A DNA stretch of 64,000 nt from an uncultured Sanguibacteroides sp. (GCF_900543425.1 NZ_UQRQ01000004.1:62001-126000), one strand, 5' to 3'. Shown: positions 28,397-36,679, counted from the stretch's first letter. Numbers and translations are program-made. The notes: a model not told the origin generated them from the sequence alone.

Positions 28397-28404
28397 CAAA
28401 AATA
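28397..28404 (-). promoter_or_regulatory. Possible -7 box of the sigma-54 activator cluster
   Basis: TATTTTTG on the minus strand, 34 nt before the activator ATG. It would drive the activator, lptE, TPR and secG genes. Confidence 0.45.
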
Positions 28405-28596
28405 GCAGATTTTACTGACATAATTACATCGTAAAAAATAGTTTTTATTATGTTTTCTGTTTAATAGATAACTTTGAGAAATGACTTACGTAAAAGTAAA
28501 GGTTTAAAGTTAGTGACGTGGATAGAATATTTTACTAATTTAGTTTTTCTTTGGAGTTAAATTTATATATTCGTGACAAATTAAAAGCACAGAAAC

Positions 28597-29286
28597 ATGA
28601 GAAACACATTAATGATTGCGACACTCTTAGCCTTTGTTTTGGCCGGATGTCAACCTAAAATTCAAAATCTGAACGTAAAACAGGATCACTTGTCTCATAC
28701 GACAGGAGATTGGAGTATTGAAGTAAAACATTCGGTTTTCTCTTCTTCGAATCCGGCTGCAAACAAGAGCTGTGAGGTGTTAAACGGAGAAATCCAGAAA
28801 TGTTTAAATGAATTGGTCGATAGTTTGAAAGCAGATGCGACCGAATTTTTTAAAACCTATGCTACGGATACGACAGATCGCCCGATATGGACTTATGAGT
28901 TAGTTGCCGGTGATAGTGTATTTATGGCGACAGACGAATACGTGAGTGTTCTTTTAACGGTTTACACTTTTACGGGGGGAGCGCACGGAATGACCAGTTT
29001 TTATGCTTTCAATTATGATGTGAAAAACCAAAAACTGCTATCTCCGAAGGATATTGTGAATTACTCCAAAGAGGAAGCGATCAATACCTTGCTAAAAGCG
29101 CATTTTGAAAATCCGGATGATTGTTTTACTACCGATCCGACATTAGACGCCGTGACGACGATTAATTTTAATCAGAAAGAGTTGTGCTTTACTTACGCCC
29201 AGTATGTATTGGGTGCCTATGCTTGTGGCGTAGCTCAAATAAAGATCCCCCGGGCGGAATTGAAAGGAAATTTGTTGATTCATTAG
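28597..29286 (+). CDS. DUF3298/DUF4163 lipoprotein
   Basis: A 229-residue lipoprotein. The signal peptide ends in a lipobox, VLAGC (cysteine at 18). The body contains YTFTGGAHGMTSFYAFNYDV, the conserved block of the DUF4163/DUF3298 pair, and the segment KLLSPKDIV that follows it. These domains occur in secreted proteins including the peptidoglycan deacetylase partner PdaC. Their biochemical role is not established. There is no acidic export signal after the cysteine (CQPKI), so a periplasmic location is likely. A long hairpin follows. Confidence 0.85.
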   Translation: MRNTLMIATLLAFVLAGCQPKIQNLNVKQDHLSHTTGDWSIEVKHSVFSSSNPAANKSCEVLNGEIQKCLNELVDSLKADATEFFKTYATDTTDRPIWTYELVAGDSVFMATDEYVSVLLTVYTFTGGAHGMTSFYAFNYDVKNQKLLSPKDIVNYSKEEAINTLLKAHFENPDDCFTTDPTLDAVTTINFNQKELCFTYAQYVLGAYACGVAQIKIPRAELKGNLLIH

Positions 29287-29291
29287 AATGT

Positions 29292-29361
29292 TAAAATTGT
29301 CTCTTTTTACCTGATCTTGTTTTTCCGATAATAAGGTAAGGATAAAAAAAGACAATTTTAT
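29292..29361 (+). terminator. Long hairpin terminator after the DUF3298 gene
   Basis: A 10-bp perfect outer stem (29292-29301 with 29351-29360) with a further imperfect inner stem, followed by a T-rich stretch. Confidence 0.65.
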
Positions 29362-29370
29362 TCCGATAGA

Positions 29371-29401
29371 TTGAATTACTTCGACTTTATTCATATATTT
29401 G
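29371..29401 (+). promoter_or_regulatory. Promoter of the ECF sigma/TonB-like pair
   Basis: A TTG -33-like box at 29371-29373 and a TATATTTG -7 box at 29394-29401, 20 nt apart. This is a good Bacteroidetes promoter, placed 20 nt before the GTG start. Confidence 0.6.
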
Positions 29402-29420
29402 TAAAAAAGAGTGTGTAAGT

Positions 29421-29999
29421 GTGGCTCCTGTAGATAAATATAAAAGCGATGAGGAACTTTTACAACTGTATTGTAAGAGCGGGAAACTTATTTATCTGAC
29501 CGATCTTTACAAGAGATATATGCCTTTGGTGTATGGAGTTGCGTTAAAATACCTGAAAAAGACAGAAGATGCGCAGGATGCTGTTATGCAATTGTTCGAA
29601 AATACGGTGGAAAAGGCTAAAAATACGAAGATAGAAGTGTTTAAATCTTGGCTTTATACCTGTACGAGGAATTATTGTCTGATGGAGTTGCGGAAAAAAA
29701 CATGGAATGTATCTTTAAATTTAGATCTTTCATTTATGGATTTCTGTGAAGATTTGCATCTTGAATTTGATGGAGGGAATATAGGGCGGGAAAAAGCATT
29801 GCAGGAATGTATTGAAGAGTTACCTGAGAAACAGAGGATTTGTATTAATCACTTCTTTTTTGATGAACTTTCTTATAAGGAAGTGGAGATGCGAACAGGT
29901 TTTTCTTCTAAGAATGTGAAGAGTTTTATTCAAAACGGGAAACGTAATTTGAAGCTTTGCATAAATCGGAAAGGTTTTGGTGTTTATGATAAGGAGTAG
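29421..29999 (+). CDS. ECF-type RNA polymerase sigma factor
   Basis: A 192-residue sigma-70-family protein. Region 2 spans about 20-95 (KYLKKTEDAQDAVMQLFENT, then FKSWLYTCTRNYCLMELRKK). Region 4 spans about 130-182 (ECIEELPEKQRICINHFFFD, then the helix-turn-helix ELSYKEVEMRTGFSSKNVKSF). ECF factors redirect RNA polymerase to a small regulon, usually envelope-related. The start is GTG at 29421. No in-frame ATG precedes region 2. It overlaps the downstream membrane gene by 14 nt, so the two are translationally coupled and probably form a sigma/anti-sigma module. Confidence 0.9.
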   Translation: MAPVDKYKSDEELLQLYCKSGKLIYLTDLYKRYMPLVYGVALKYLKKTEDAQDAVMQLFENTVEKAKNTKIEVFKSWLYTCTRNYCLMELRKKTWNVSLNLDLSFMDFCEDLHLEFDGGNIGREKALQECIEELPEKQRICINHFFFDELSYKEVEMRTGFSSKNVKSFIQNGKRNLKLCINRKGFGVYDKE

Positions 30000-30897
30000 T
30001 GACATAAAAGAGTACCTTCGAAGTAATCGAAAAGGCCAGGCGGCTAATCGTCTGGAAAAAGATGCTTTGTCCGATCCTTTTTTGTATGAGGCAATGGAAG
30101 GATTGTCACAGACTTCCGATCCTATCGATGGTTTGATACGTCTGGAGCGACAACTCGATGACCGGGCTTCGGAGGGAAGTCACTTCAAGCAAAGGGTATG
30201 GGGGATCGTTGCGGGGGTCGTTGTTGTTATGGGTATTGCTTTGTGTTTTTTATGGCCGGCAAACGAGGCTGTTCAGGAGGTGTTGTTAGCCAAGGGTGGT
30301 AAAGATAGTGTTCCGGCGAAAAAGATAGAGAGTCCTGCCTTATTGTCGGGAAGTATAAAGCCGGATTCTTTGGCTGAAAACGCGGAGCCGGCTATGATTG
30401 CCGACGTGGAAAAAATAGATACGACTACAACGGAGGAAAAAGATGTACTGGTGGATCGTGTCGGGCAAAATACTTTTCGGGATACCATTAAAAAAGAAGA
30501 CCGGGTGAAGAGGGCTGTGCTGGTGCGTTCGATGGAAGCTGCTCCCGGAGTACAAAAAAATAAGGGTGATTCCCTTATGGTAGAAAATGTCATCCGTTTT
30601 AATCGTTACGCGGAGAAGAATTTGAAGTATCCGAAAGAAGATATAGAGGAGAATAGAACCGGAGAGATTCGACTCTCTTTCGAAATCAATCAAAAAGGCG
30701 TACCTTCCCATATACGAATCGCTCATGGGTTTTCTTATCCTGCAAACGATGAAATCATTCGTTTGCTCGTTAACGGTCCCCGATGGAAACGGGTGGATGG
30801 GATAGAACGGGTAGAGGTGATTGTCCGTTTTGAATTAGGGAAAGAACGAAAGGATGATCGAGTCGTTTTACGTTTGGCGGACTTAATTAAAAAGTGA
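29986..30897 (+). CDS. Membrane protein with anti-sigma-like N-terminus and TonB-like C-terminus
   Basis: A 303-residue protein from the ATG at 29986. Residues 1 to about 65 are cytoplasmic (IKEYLRSNRKGQAANRLEKD, with LSDPFLYEAMEGL), a helical segment found next to ECF factors in Bacteroidetes. One membrane segment lies near 69-90. A charged, low-complexity periplasmic linker (about 95-200) follows. The end (YAEKNLKYPKEDIEENRTGE, then IRLSFEINQKG) matches the TonB C-terminal domain fold. It may hold the sigma factor at the membrane and sense a TonB-linked or envelope signal. That role is inference. The C-terminus overlaps the convergent DUF4435 gene by 15 nt. Confidence 0.78.
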   Translation: MIRSSDIKEYLRSNRKGQAANRLEKDALSDPFLYEAMEGLSQTSDPIDGLIRLERQLDDRASEGSHFKQRVWGIVAGVVVVMGIALCFLWPANEAVQEVLLAKGGKDSVPAKKIESPALLSGSIKPDSLAENAEPAMIADVEKIDTTTTEEKDVLVDRVGQNTFRDTIKKEDRVKRAVLVRSMEAAPGVQKNKGDSLMVENVIRFNRYAEKNLKYPKEDIEENRTGEIRLSFEINQKGVPSHIRIAHGFSYPANDEIIRLLVNGPRWKRVDGIERVEVIVRFELGKERKDDRVVLRLADLIKK

Positions 30898-31842
30898 CCG
30901 GATATCTTCTTCGATTTTCAGAATGGCCGGGTAAGCCCCAAAGTGTAAATTCTTTTTAAGTTGCTCGTCTATACTATTTCTATAACCAAAAAGATTGATT
31001 TTTGGAATTTCTTTGCCGGATGATTCCTTGGCTAATCGTAAAACTTTTTTGCAGACCTCTTTGTTTAAAGAGTAGATCAGGTCATAAACGTTATGTCCTC
31101 TGACAAAGAAATAGGTATTCTCCGGAGTTAGGCCCAAGTCTTTGTATTTCTCCTTTAGAATGTCAAGGTCGGCTTTAGGGTATCTGCGATGTAAATAATT
31201 TGTTTTCTGCCTGATGCGTTGTTGTAACTCCTGGAGCAGTCGTTGGGCGTTATGCCGGATATCCGGATGGGGGCCTTTCCACCGGGGTGTGATCAATTCG
31301 TTGAATTCGGAAATCGGAAAACGTTTGGGGTCTGCGACGAGAAAATAGAGATGCCATAAAAAAAGTTCGTAAATAATACGGGAAAATGCTTTTATGAATT
31401 GGTCGAAATCAAAAAGCGTATTAGGCAGAGTGGTGATTCGTTGGCAAATCTCGTTTAATCCCTTTCCGTAACAATGGTGGTTTTCGAAAGAATAAGTATA
31501 GGTTTGAAAGACAAAATGCTTTATACTCATTTCCCGTTCTTGTAATAAATAGCGATAATCACTATCGATACAGATGAAAAACTTAGGTCCTAAAAATTTC
31601 AGGTATTTCAAGCATTGAGTGACTCCTTTTGTTTCATTTCCTCTCTCGTTTCGGGAGCCTGCAATGAAATGGAAACGGTCGCGAGGACGAAAATGATTAA
31701 ATATCTTACTCCAAAACAGGATATCATCTTTGTCTTCAACATGTATGGCGGCTCGACAGCGTAACATTTGTGCATCCATCATAAAGCGTTTGGCCGCGTG
31801 ATAATAATATCTCTCTTTATTAATATCGACAGTAGGAAACAT
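30883..31842 (-). CDS. DUF4435 (TOPRIM-like) protein paired with an AAA ATPase
   Basis: A 319-residue DUF4435 protein. HVEDKDDILFW (near 34-44) and FFICIDSDYR (near 88-97) supply the conserved glutamate and DxD expected of a TOPRIM-like metal site. DUF4435 is the fold of AriB, the effector of the PARIS anti-phage system, which acts downstream of the ATPase AriA. Here the gene follows an AAA ATPase gene with a 34-nt gap, in the same order as ariA-ariB. Whether it is a defence effector or a housekeeping nuclease-like protein is undecided. Base composition matches its neighbours, so there is no sign of recent transfer. Confidence 0.8.
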   Translation of the reverse strand: MFPTVDINKERYYYHAAKRFMMDAQMLRCRAAIHVEDKDDILFWSKIFNHFRPRDRFHFIAGSRNERGNETKGVTQCLKYLKFLGPKFFICIDSDYRYLLQEREMSIKHFVFQTYTYSFENHHCYGKGLNEICQRITTLPNTLFDFDQFIKAFSRIIYELFLWHLYFLVADPKRFPISEFNELITPRWKGPHPDIRHNAQRLLQELQQRIRQKTNYLHRRYPKADLDILKEKYKDLGLTPENTYFFVRGHNVYDLIYSLNKEVCKKVLRLAKESSGKEIPKINLFGYRNSIDEQLKKNLHFGAYPAILKIEEDIRSLFN

Positions 31843-31876
31843 GTAAGTTAATGCTTAAGGTGATTTTCAATGATTA

Positions 31877-32713
31877 TTATTGAACGATCAGATCTTCAAT
31901 AAATACCAGCTTATCTCCCCATCCGTCTCCGAATAAACTGGGCGAATGAGTAGATGTAATGATTTGACAATAAGGATTTAGTTTTTGTATTTCTTCAAAC
32001 AATCGGTACTGCCATTCGATGTGAAGGGAGATTTCGGGCTCGTCCATCAGTAACACGTAAGGTTGTCCGTCCATCAGGAAAACACGCAATAAAATAATCA
32101 ATAGTTGCTTTTCTCCGGAAGAGAGTTTATAAAGGTGGATTGTCTCTTTGCCGTCTTTAAAGATTAATTGATTGGTCATCGGGTCGATCTCGATCGTCTT
32201 CCCCGTTCCGGCAAAAAGGTGATTGACCGTATCATAAAAATGTCGGATTCGGGTATTTATCTCTTCCGCTTGATCGGGAAAATTGGTCGCTTTTAACCGG
32301 TAATCAGAAAAAGAAGCATTGTTCTCTCCTACGCTGTAGACAATCTCTTTTAATTCGCTTAATAGCGGACTGTCTTCTTTTCCCATTTTTCGACGGTCTT
32401 TCAATGGAACATCGAAGGTGCTTATCTTCATGTAATTGAATCCGGATAGTTTTTGTTTGATTTCGTTGGGCGTCGTTTGTCTATTGTAGAGAACGGTAAC
32501 ATCGTCGATGGTAACTTCCGCCTCAATATTGTAATTTCGCAACCTCTTTACGTCTGCGGACAGCAACGCATCCATCACGTTGAAAAAGGTCGTTTTCCCG
32601 CTACCGTTGATTCCGGTTAGAATGTTAACATCCGGATTGAGATTTTCCCATCGAAAATTGTATTTTCCCCAAACATTCCGTATCTCGATTTTTTGAATTT
32701 TATTGGCTTTCAT
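31877..32713 (-). CDS. ABC/SMC-like AAA ATPase (AAA_15/21 type)
   Basis: A 278-residue ATPase. Walker A is TGINGSGKTT (near 33-42). The ABC-type signature LSSGEKQLLIILLR lies near 197-210. Walker B VLLMDEPEISLH and a His switch in ITSTHSPSLFGDGW follow. This is the overall plan of OLD/AAA_15-type ATPases that gate partner nucleases. It is shorter than typical AriA or OLD proteins and has no long coiled-coil insert. It sits upstream of the DUF4435 gene in the same transcript, which makes an ATPase-effector pair the best reading. Confidence 0.85.
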   Translation of the reverse strand: MKANKIQKIEIRNVWGKYNFRWENLNPDVNILTGINGSGKTTFFNVMDALLSADVKRLRNYNIEAEVTIDDVTVLYNRQTTPNEIKQKLSGFNYMKISTFDVPLKDRRKMGKEDSPLLSELKEIVYSVGENNASFSDYRLKATNFPDQAEEINTRIRHFYDTVNHLFAGTGKTIEIDPMTNQLIFKDGKETIHLYKLSSGEKQLLIILLRVFLMDGQPYVLLMDEPEISLHIEWQYRLFEEIQKLNPYCQIITSTHSPSLFGDGWGDKLVFIEDLIVQ

Positions 32714-32747
32714 GACAAATGGTAATTTAAAATGAACTTTGTCCGAA

Positions 32748-32783
32748 TCATTATCAACAAAGGTAATAAAATTTATATTTTTG
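32748..32783 (+). promoter_or_regulatory. Possible promoter of the DUF486 gene
   Basis: TATTTTTG (-7) at 32776-32783 with TTTG at 32748-32751. The 24-nt spacing is longer than the usual 19-21. Confidence 0.4.
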
Positions 32784-32845
32784 TGTCGCTTTAAGAGGGA
32801 TTATCATCTATACGTTAAGAATATAAATGTGTTAATAATAAGAAA

Positions 32846-33214
32846 ATGAAAGGGGTTTATACGATCGTATTACTTTTGGTGTCTAACATATTTATGACCT
32901 TTGCCTGGTACGGACACTTGAAATTACAAGAGACGAAGATAATCAGTCATTGGCCGCTTATCGGCGTTATCCTTTTTTCATGGGCGATCGCTTTTTTTGA
33001 GTATTGCGCCCAGGTTCCTGCCAACCGGATCGGTTTTGAAGGAAACGGAGGTCCCTTCTCGTTGATGCAGTTGAAGGTGATACAAGAGGTAATCACATTG
33101 ACTATATTTATCATTTTTTCCATGCTATTCTTCAAAGGTGTTACCTTTCAATGGAATCATTTGGCAGCTTGCATCTGCCTTGTTTTGGCTGTCTATTTCG
33201 TGTTTATGAAATAA
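32846..33214 (+). CDS. DMT-family protein DUF486
   Basis: A 122-residue, four-helix membrane protein (hydrophobic segments about 3-22, 33-50, 76-96 and 100-119). The conserved block FFEYCAQVPANRIGFEGNGG (about 51-70) identifies the DUF486/DMT family, distantly related to EamA- and SMR-type transporters. The substrate is unknown. It is convergent with the methyltransferase gene, with only a 4-nt gap and no visible terminator. Confidence 0.9.
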   Translation: MKGVYTIVLLLVSNIFMTFAWYGHLKLQETKIISHWPLIGVILFSWAIAFFEYCAQVPANRIGFEGNGGPFSLMQLKVIQEVITLTIFIIFSMLFFKGVTFQWNHLAACICLVLAVYFVFMK

Positions 33215-33218
33215 TATA

Positions 33219-33926
33219 TTAAAGAAGTATTAATTGATTCGCCAAATTATAAGCTTTGTCGTATAAAGAAAAAAAATCTTTGTTTTGGCAGCAGATGGCG
33301 ATTCCACAACTTGTGATATATCTTTTTACGAACCATTGGTGCTCTTCTGCGTAAGCGAGAGCATGATTTACAGTATATTTTTTTTGTACGTCATGCATGA
33401 TAATAGTGGAATCTTTGTGAGTGTATTCCAGTATATGAGAGAAATCGTTGATAGGAGCATTTTCATAATGATGCCCATCAATAAAAATAGCATCTAATTT
33501 TCTATTCTGGATAATTGCTGGCAGATCCAAAGGAGATTCTGCTTTATAAAAATATAAGATTTTTTTCAATTCTAATTTTGAGATGGCTTCTTTAATAAAA
33601 GTTATTCTTTCTTTTTCCATTTTTCCTTCGGAAAAATTATCGATACTGCCAAACCATCCTTTCCGTCGCATAGCATGTCCTATCCACCAACTGGAATAAC
33701 CGAATCCAGTACCGATTTCGAAAACATTTAGGGGGTGAATGCAAGAGATGATGTTGTGTAAAAAATACGCTTCTATTTTCCCTATTGAAACAGGACGTTC
33801 GCTTCCTGGAAACGTGTAGTGTGGTCCCCAATTTTCCATATGTGCAGGAGGTTTCCCGTATTCCCAAATTTTAATTAGGTTGGTAGTTAGTTCGGTGATA
33901 ATTGCTATGAAATCCTTATTATTCAT
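33219..33926 (-). CDS. Class I SAM-dependent methyltransferase, island gene 3
   Basis: A 235-residue soluble protein. The SAM-binding motif I is seen as VFEIGTGFGYSSWWIG (about 66-81). LDAIFIDGHHYENAPINDF (about 145-163) is the motif found in methyltransferase_24-like enzymes such as O-methyltransferases. The substrate is unknown. The ATG overlaps the end of the upstream NB-ARC gene by 8 nt, so the two are translationally coupled. Like its two partners it is clearly richer in A and T than flanking genes, suggesting acquisition as a unit. Confidence 0.78.
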   Translation of the reverse strand: MNNKDFIAIITELTTNLIKIWEYGKPPAHMENWGPHYTFPGSERPVSIGKIEAYFLHNIISCIHPLNVFEIGTGFGYSSWWIGHAMRRKGWFGSIDNFSEGKMEKERITFIKEAISKLELKKILYFYKAESPLDLPAIIQNRKLDAIFIDGHHYENAPINDFSHILEYTHKDSTIIMHDVQKKYTVNHALAYAEEHQWFVKRYITSCGIAICCQNKDFFSLYDKAYNLANQLILL

Positions 33927-35955
33927 GAATGTTGTTTATTTCGTATTCTTTTAATCCAAGTGTTTCAAACATGGCTAGAGCTTCTTGTTCTATTTTCTTG
34001 GCTTTTAATCTTTGAATAAAATTCTTTTGTTGATACAATTGAGCCAATAAAGATTTGCATTCGGCTATTGTATGTGTACGATGAATTTTTTCGGCTATTT
34101 TTAATCCCCTTTTTAGGCTTAGAATTGCTTGCTGATGTTGACCATTATATATTTCTATCGTTGCAATATTCTGTAAACTCCAGCATATTCCGGCGGTATA
34201 GTTATTCTTGGTGGCTAAAATGTAAGTTTGTTGAAAATAATCATTTGCTTTTTTATTATCGTACCCCCTGTGTAGTTCACCTATATAAGTGAGAATTCTC
34301 ATCCTTTCCAATAAGTTATGAGAAGTTTCAGGAAGGTAGGTCAATGACCTTAATAGATACTCTTCCGATTTTTTTCTTTCTCCTTTTCTTTTCATGCTCA
34401 TACCTAAGACACTAAAGTAAGTGCCCAGTGTTTCATTTGGTAAGTTTTTAATCTCCTTTTCTGTCAGTTCAACAAACCATTTTTTGAAATTTACTTCGTC
34501 TTTTTGCCGGAAAAATACCCAGGCAATGTCTGTTAGAAGGACGATTCGATCATTAAGGGAGATAGAGGAATTGGCATGATAACATGTAATATAAGTTTTG
34601 TTCCTAAGATCCCATAATCCGGTTTCCCATAAATACCACTTTATTGATAAAAGTAAGTTCTTACCGGCTTCCCAATCTGTAGTGAAAGCTTTGTTACAAG
34701 CTTCTAGAATATTATATAGTTCGTGTTTTATAAAGTCATAGTTATCTATCCTTTCGGATAAATCTTTTTGAATAATATTAATATAGGTCTGAGTAATTGC
34801 AGAGTTCAGGGATTCATTATCTTTTGGTGTAAGTTTTGATTTGAAATATCTTTTGGTTAGTTCGTGGCATCTATATTTTGTGATTAGATTGATTTTATCT
34901 AAGTGGATAATATCGATTAATGAAAATTCCGATAGATTTTTAATACACTGGTTGAATATGTGCGGTTCGATTTTCAGTGTTTGAATAATAACTTCTCGAT
35001 CCAATGGATAGGAGTGAAGAGATAATAAGGAGGCAATTTTTTTTTCATTATCTCCTAAATTGTCAAATGAATAGCGGAATATGAAATCATGAATTTCTCC
35101 TTGAGCTTGTTCTAAATAATGGAGGATATTATAAATATTAGCCCCGTTTCGGATTTGTCCGCAAATATTTTTTAGAGCAAAAGGAGAACCTCCTGTTAGT
35201 TGATGCAATTTTTGAATGTTATTTTTAATTGTTTGCTCTTTCAGATCTAATTCTAATTTCTCTTCCTTAAGCAATTTGAGAGTTTCGGGTAATGAAAGAC
35301 CTTCCAGTTTTATAATTCCGGTTTCTTCGAATTTCCCGTGTCTGCTGGTAATTAATATTTTGTTTGGTTCCAGAATATTTCGAATAAACGAATCAACAGC
35401 AGGATCATGAATTGTTTCATAGTTGTCGAAAACAATCAGGCATTTGTTATTGGGAAATAATTCGTTATTAATTTTAACCTTCTTTTCGTCCAATGATAGT
35501 TTTAGCCATTCGCTTTTGCCAAATACGTCAATGATCGTATCGTATATAATGTTCATATCCACATTGCCGTTTTTTCCGTCGATCCAAATGATTTTATTGA
35601 ATTTGTTTTGAGAAACCAATTGGTGTAGAGCACAACAGGTAAGGGTCGTTTTACCGATGCCTCCGACTCCAACAATAGAGATGATGTGCTCTTGTGACGT
35701 AATAAGTTTGTGCTTTAGATTTTTTACTTGTACTTTCCGTCCGATAATTGTCGGTTTATGAGGTAGATTATGCGGTCTGCCAGCTTCTGCGATATTGGCT
35801 ATTTCGAAAATCTTTTTCAGTCCAACTTTGTTGGTTGCTCTTACGAAAAACCAAAACTTTAAAAGATATTTACCTAACCAGAGGAGACCAGATAGTCCCA
35901 AAAAACATAAGATACCCCATACGATTTCAGCGACAGATATATTGTTTAATTCCAT
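33919..35955 (-). CDS. Membrane-anchored NB-ARC STAND ATPase with TPR-like repeats
   Basis: A 678-residue STAND-class protein. A membrane segment lies at about 8-38. The NB-ARC module has P-loop GVGGIGKTTL (96-105), Walker B CLIVFDNYE (172-180), the sensor LITSRHG (201-207), the GxP motif GGSPFAL (255-261) and an MHD-like RCHELTKRYF (362-371). Residues about 380-678 are helical, and several TPR-like units are visible in the last 200 (GTYFSVLGMSMKRKGERKKS; QHQQAILSLKRGLKIAEKI). STAND proteins are inactive monomers that oligomerise on ligand binding, acting in signalling, cell death and phage defence. No classical effector (nuclease, TIR, protease) is fused. The membrane segment, or the coupled methyltransferase, could be the output. 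Confidence 0.85.
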   Translation of the reverse strand: MELNNISVAEIVWGILCFLGLSGLLWLGKYLLKFWFFVRATNKVGLKKIFEIANIAEAGRPHNLPHKPTIIGRKVQVKNLKHKLITSQEHIISIVGVGGIGKTTLTCCALHQLVSQNKFNKIIWIDGKNGNVDMNIIYDTIIDVFGKSEWLKLSLDEKKVKINNELFPNNKCLIVFDNYETIHDPAVDSFIRNILEPNKILITSRHGKFEETGIIKLEGLSLPETLKLLKEEKLELDLKEQTIKNNIQKLHQLTGGSPFALKNICGQIRNGANIYNILHYLEQAQGEIHDFIFRYSFDNLGDNEKKIASLLSLHSYPLDREVIIQTLKIEPHIFNQCIKNLSEFSLIDIIHLDKINLITKYRCHELTKRYFKSKLTPKDNESLNSAITQTYINIIQKDLSERIDNYDFIKHELYNILEACNKAFTTDWEAGKNLLLSIKWYLWETGLWDLRNKTYITCYHANSSISLNDRIVLLTDIAWVFFRQKDEVNFKKWFVELTEKEIKNLPNETLGTYFSVLGMSMKRKGERKKSEEYLLRSLTYLPETSHNLLERMRILTYIGELHRGYDNKKANDYFQQTYILATKNNYTAGICWSLQNIATIEIYNGQHQQAILSLKRGLKIAEKIHRTHTIAECKSLLAQLYQQKNFIQRLKAKKIEQEALAMFETLGLKEYEINNIHE

Positions 35956-36449
35956 GTAGAAGACAATTTAATGAGGTCAATAAGATTTTTAATGATATAA
36001 TCTGGTTGTATCCGAGATTCCTGAAATCTTTTTATATCGGAGGGAACAATACTGTAAAATACAGTCTTTATACCCATATTTTGAGCTCCCATAATGTCTC
36101 CGTTTATGTCGTTTCCTACCATAATGACCGATTCGGGGGTACATTTTAGGTGATTTAACATAGTTTCAAACATTAATGGAGCCGGTTTTTTGATTCCTAT
36201 ATCAACGGAGGTGAGTACATGTTCGAAAAAGTGATCTATGTCCATTTTTTTCAATGCTTGTCGTAATTGTAGGGAGGTGGTCGTTTCTGTGTTACTGAGA
36301 ATATTTAAACGATAATGTTTGAACAGATAATCTAAAATTTCTCGAGCATGATCCTGTAATGTTAAGTCCATTTGGTCTAAAGTCTCCTGATCATCTATTC
36401 TTTGATGGATCAAAGTATCTCCTAAATCAAAAATTATTGCGGAAATCAT
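35946..36449 (-). CDS. HAD-family phosphatase, island gene 1
   Basis: A 167-residue haloacid dehalogenase-like hydrolase. Motif I is IIFDLGDTL with the nucleophilic aspartate near residue 7. Motif II is LNILSNTE. Motif III and the lysine lie in GIKKPAPLMFE. Motif IV is MVGNDINGDIMGA. A small helical cap between motifs I and II suggests a small-molecule or phosphoprotein substrate. The ATG at 36449 is preferred to a TTG 54 nt upstream because the candidate -7 box at 36480-36487 would start transcription just before it. The gene overlaps the NB-ARC start by 10 nt. Confidence 0.85.
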   Translation of the reverse strand: MISAIIFDLGDTLIHQRIDDQETLDQMDLTLQDHAREILDYLFKHYRLNILSNTETTTSLQLRQALKKMDIDHFFEHVLTSVDIGIKKPAPLMFETMLNHLKCTPESVIMVGNDINGDIMGAQNMGIKTVFYSIVPSDIKRFQESRIQPDYIIKNLIDLIKLSSTWN

Positions 36450-36479
36450 ACGAATAGGTGCTAAATCTGTGTTTATTGA

Positions 36480-36508
36480 CAAATATAATGATTTATTAGA
36501 CAAGCAAG
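36480..36508 (-). promoter_or_regulatory. Promoter of the HAD/NB-ARC/methyltransferase island
   Basis: On the minus strand, TATATTTG (-7) at 36480-36487 with a CTTG at 36505-36508 as a possible -33 (17-nt spacing). It leaves a leader of about 25 nt before the HAD ATG and implies that the three genes have their own promoter. Confidence 0.5.
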
Positions 36509-36566
36509 AATATAAATGTTGTAATTTATGTTTTATTATTTACAATAAAGTGGTCTCTTGAATATG

Positions 36567-36598
36567 TTTGGTGATATCGAAACAAATGTTTACATTTG
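36567..36598 (+). promoter_or_regulatory. Promoter of trkH-trkA
   Basis: TTTG (-33) at 36567-36570 and TACATTTG (-7) at 36591-36598, 20 nt apart. This is a close match to the Bacteroidetes consensus. A leader of about 75 nt precedes trkH. Confidence 0.7.
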
Positions 36599-36679
36599 GA
36601 AGCATAGGAGCGGATTTTGCAGAAAAAAATGAAACTAAAGAGATTTTAATAACGTTTATCCTTTCTGAAAATAGAAGTT

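Noticed and set aside
30883..32713. Firm annotation of the ATPase/DUF4435 pair as a PARIS system
   Set aside because: The ATPase is too short and no defence island surrounds it. Only the resemblance is reported.
33919..35955. Assignment of the NB-ARC protein as an Avs anti-phage receptor
   Set aside because: Avs proteins are much larger and carry effector domains such as nucleases or proteases at the N-terminus. This protein has only a membrane segment.
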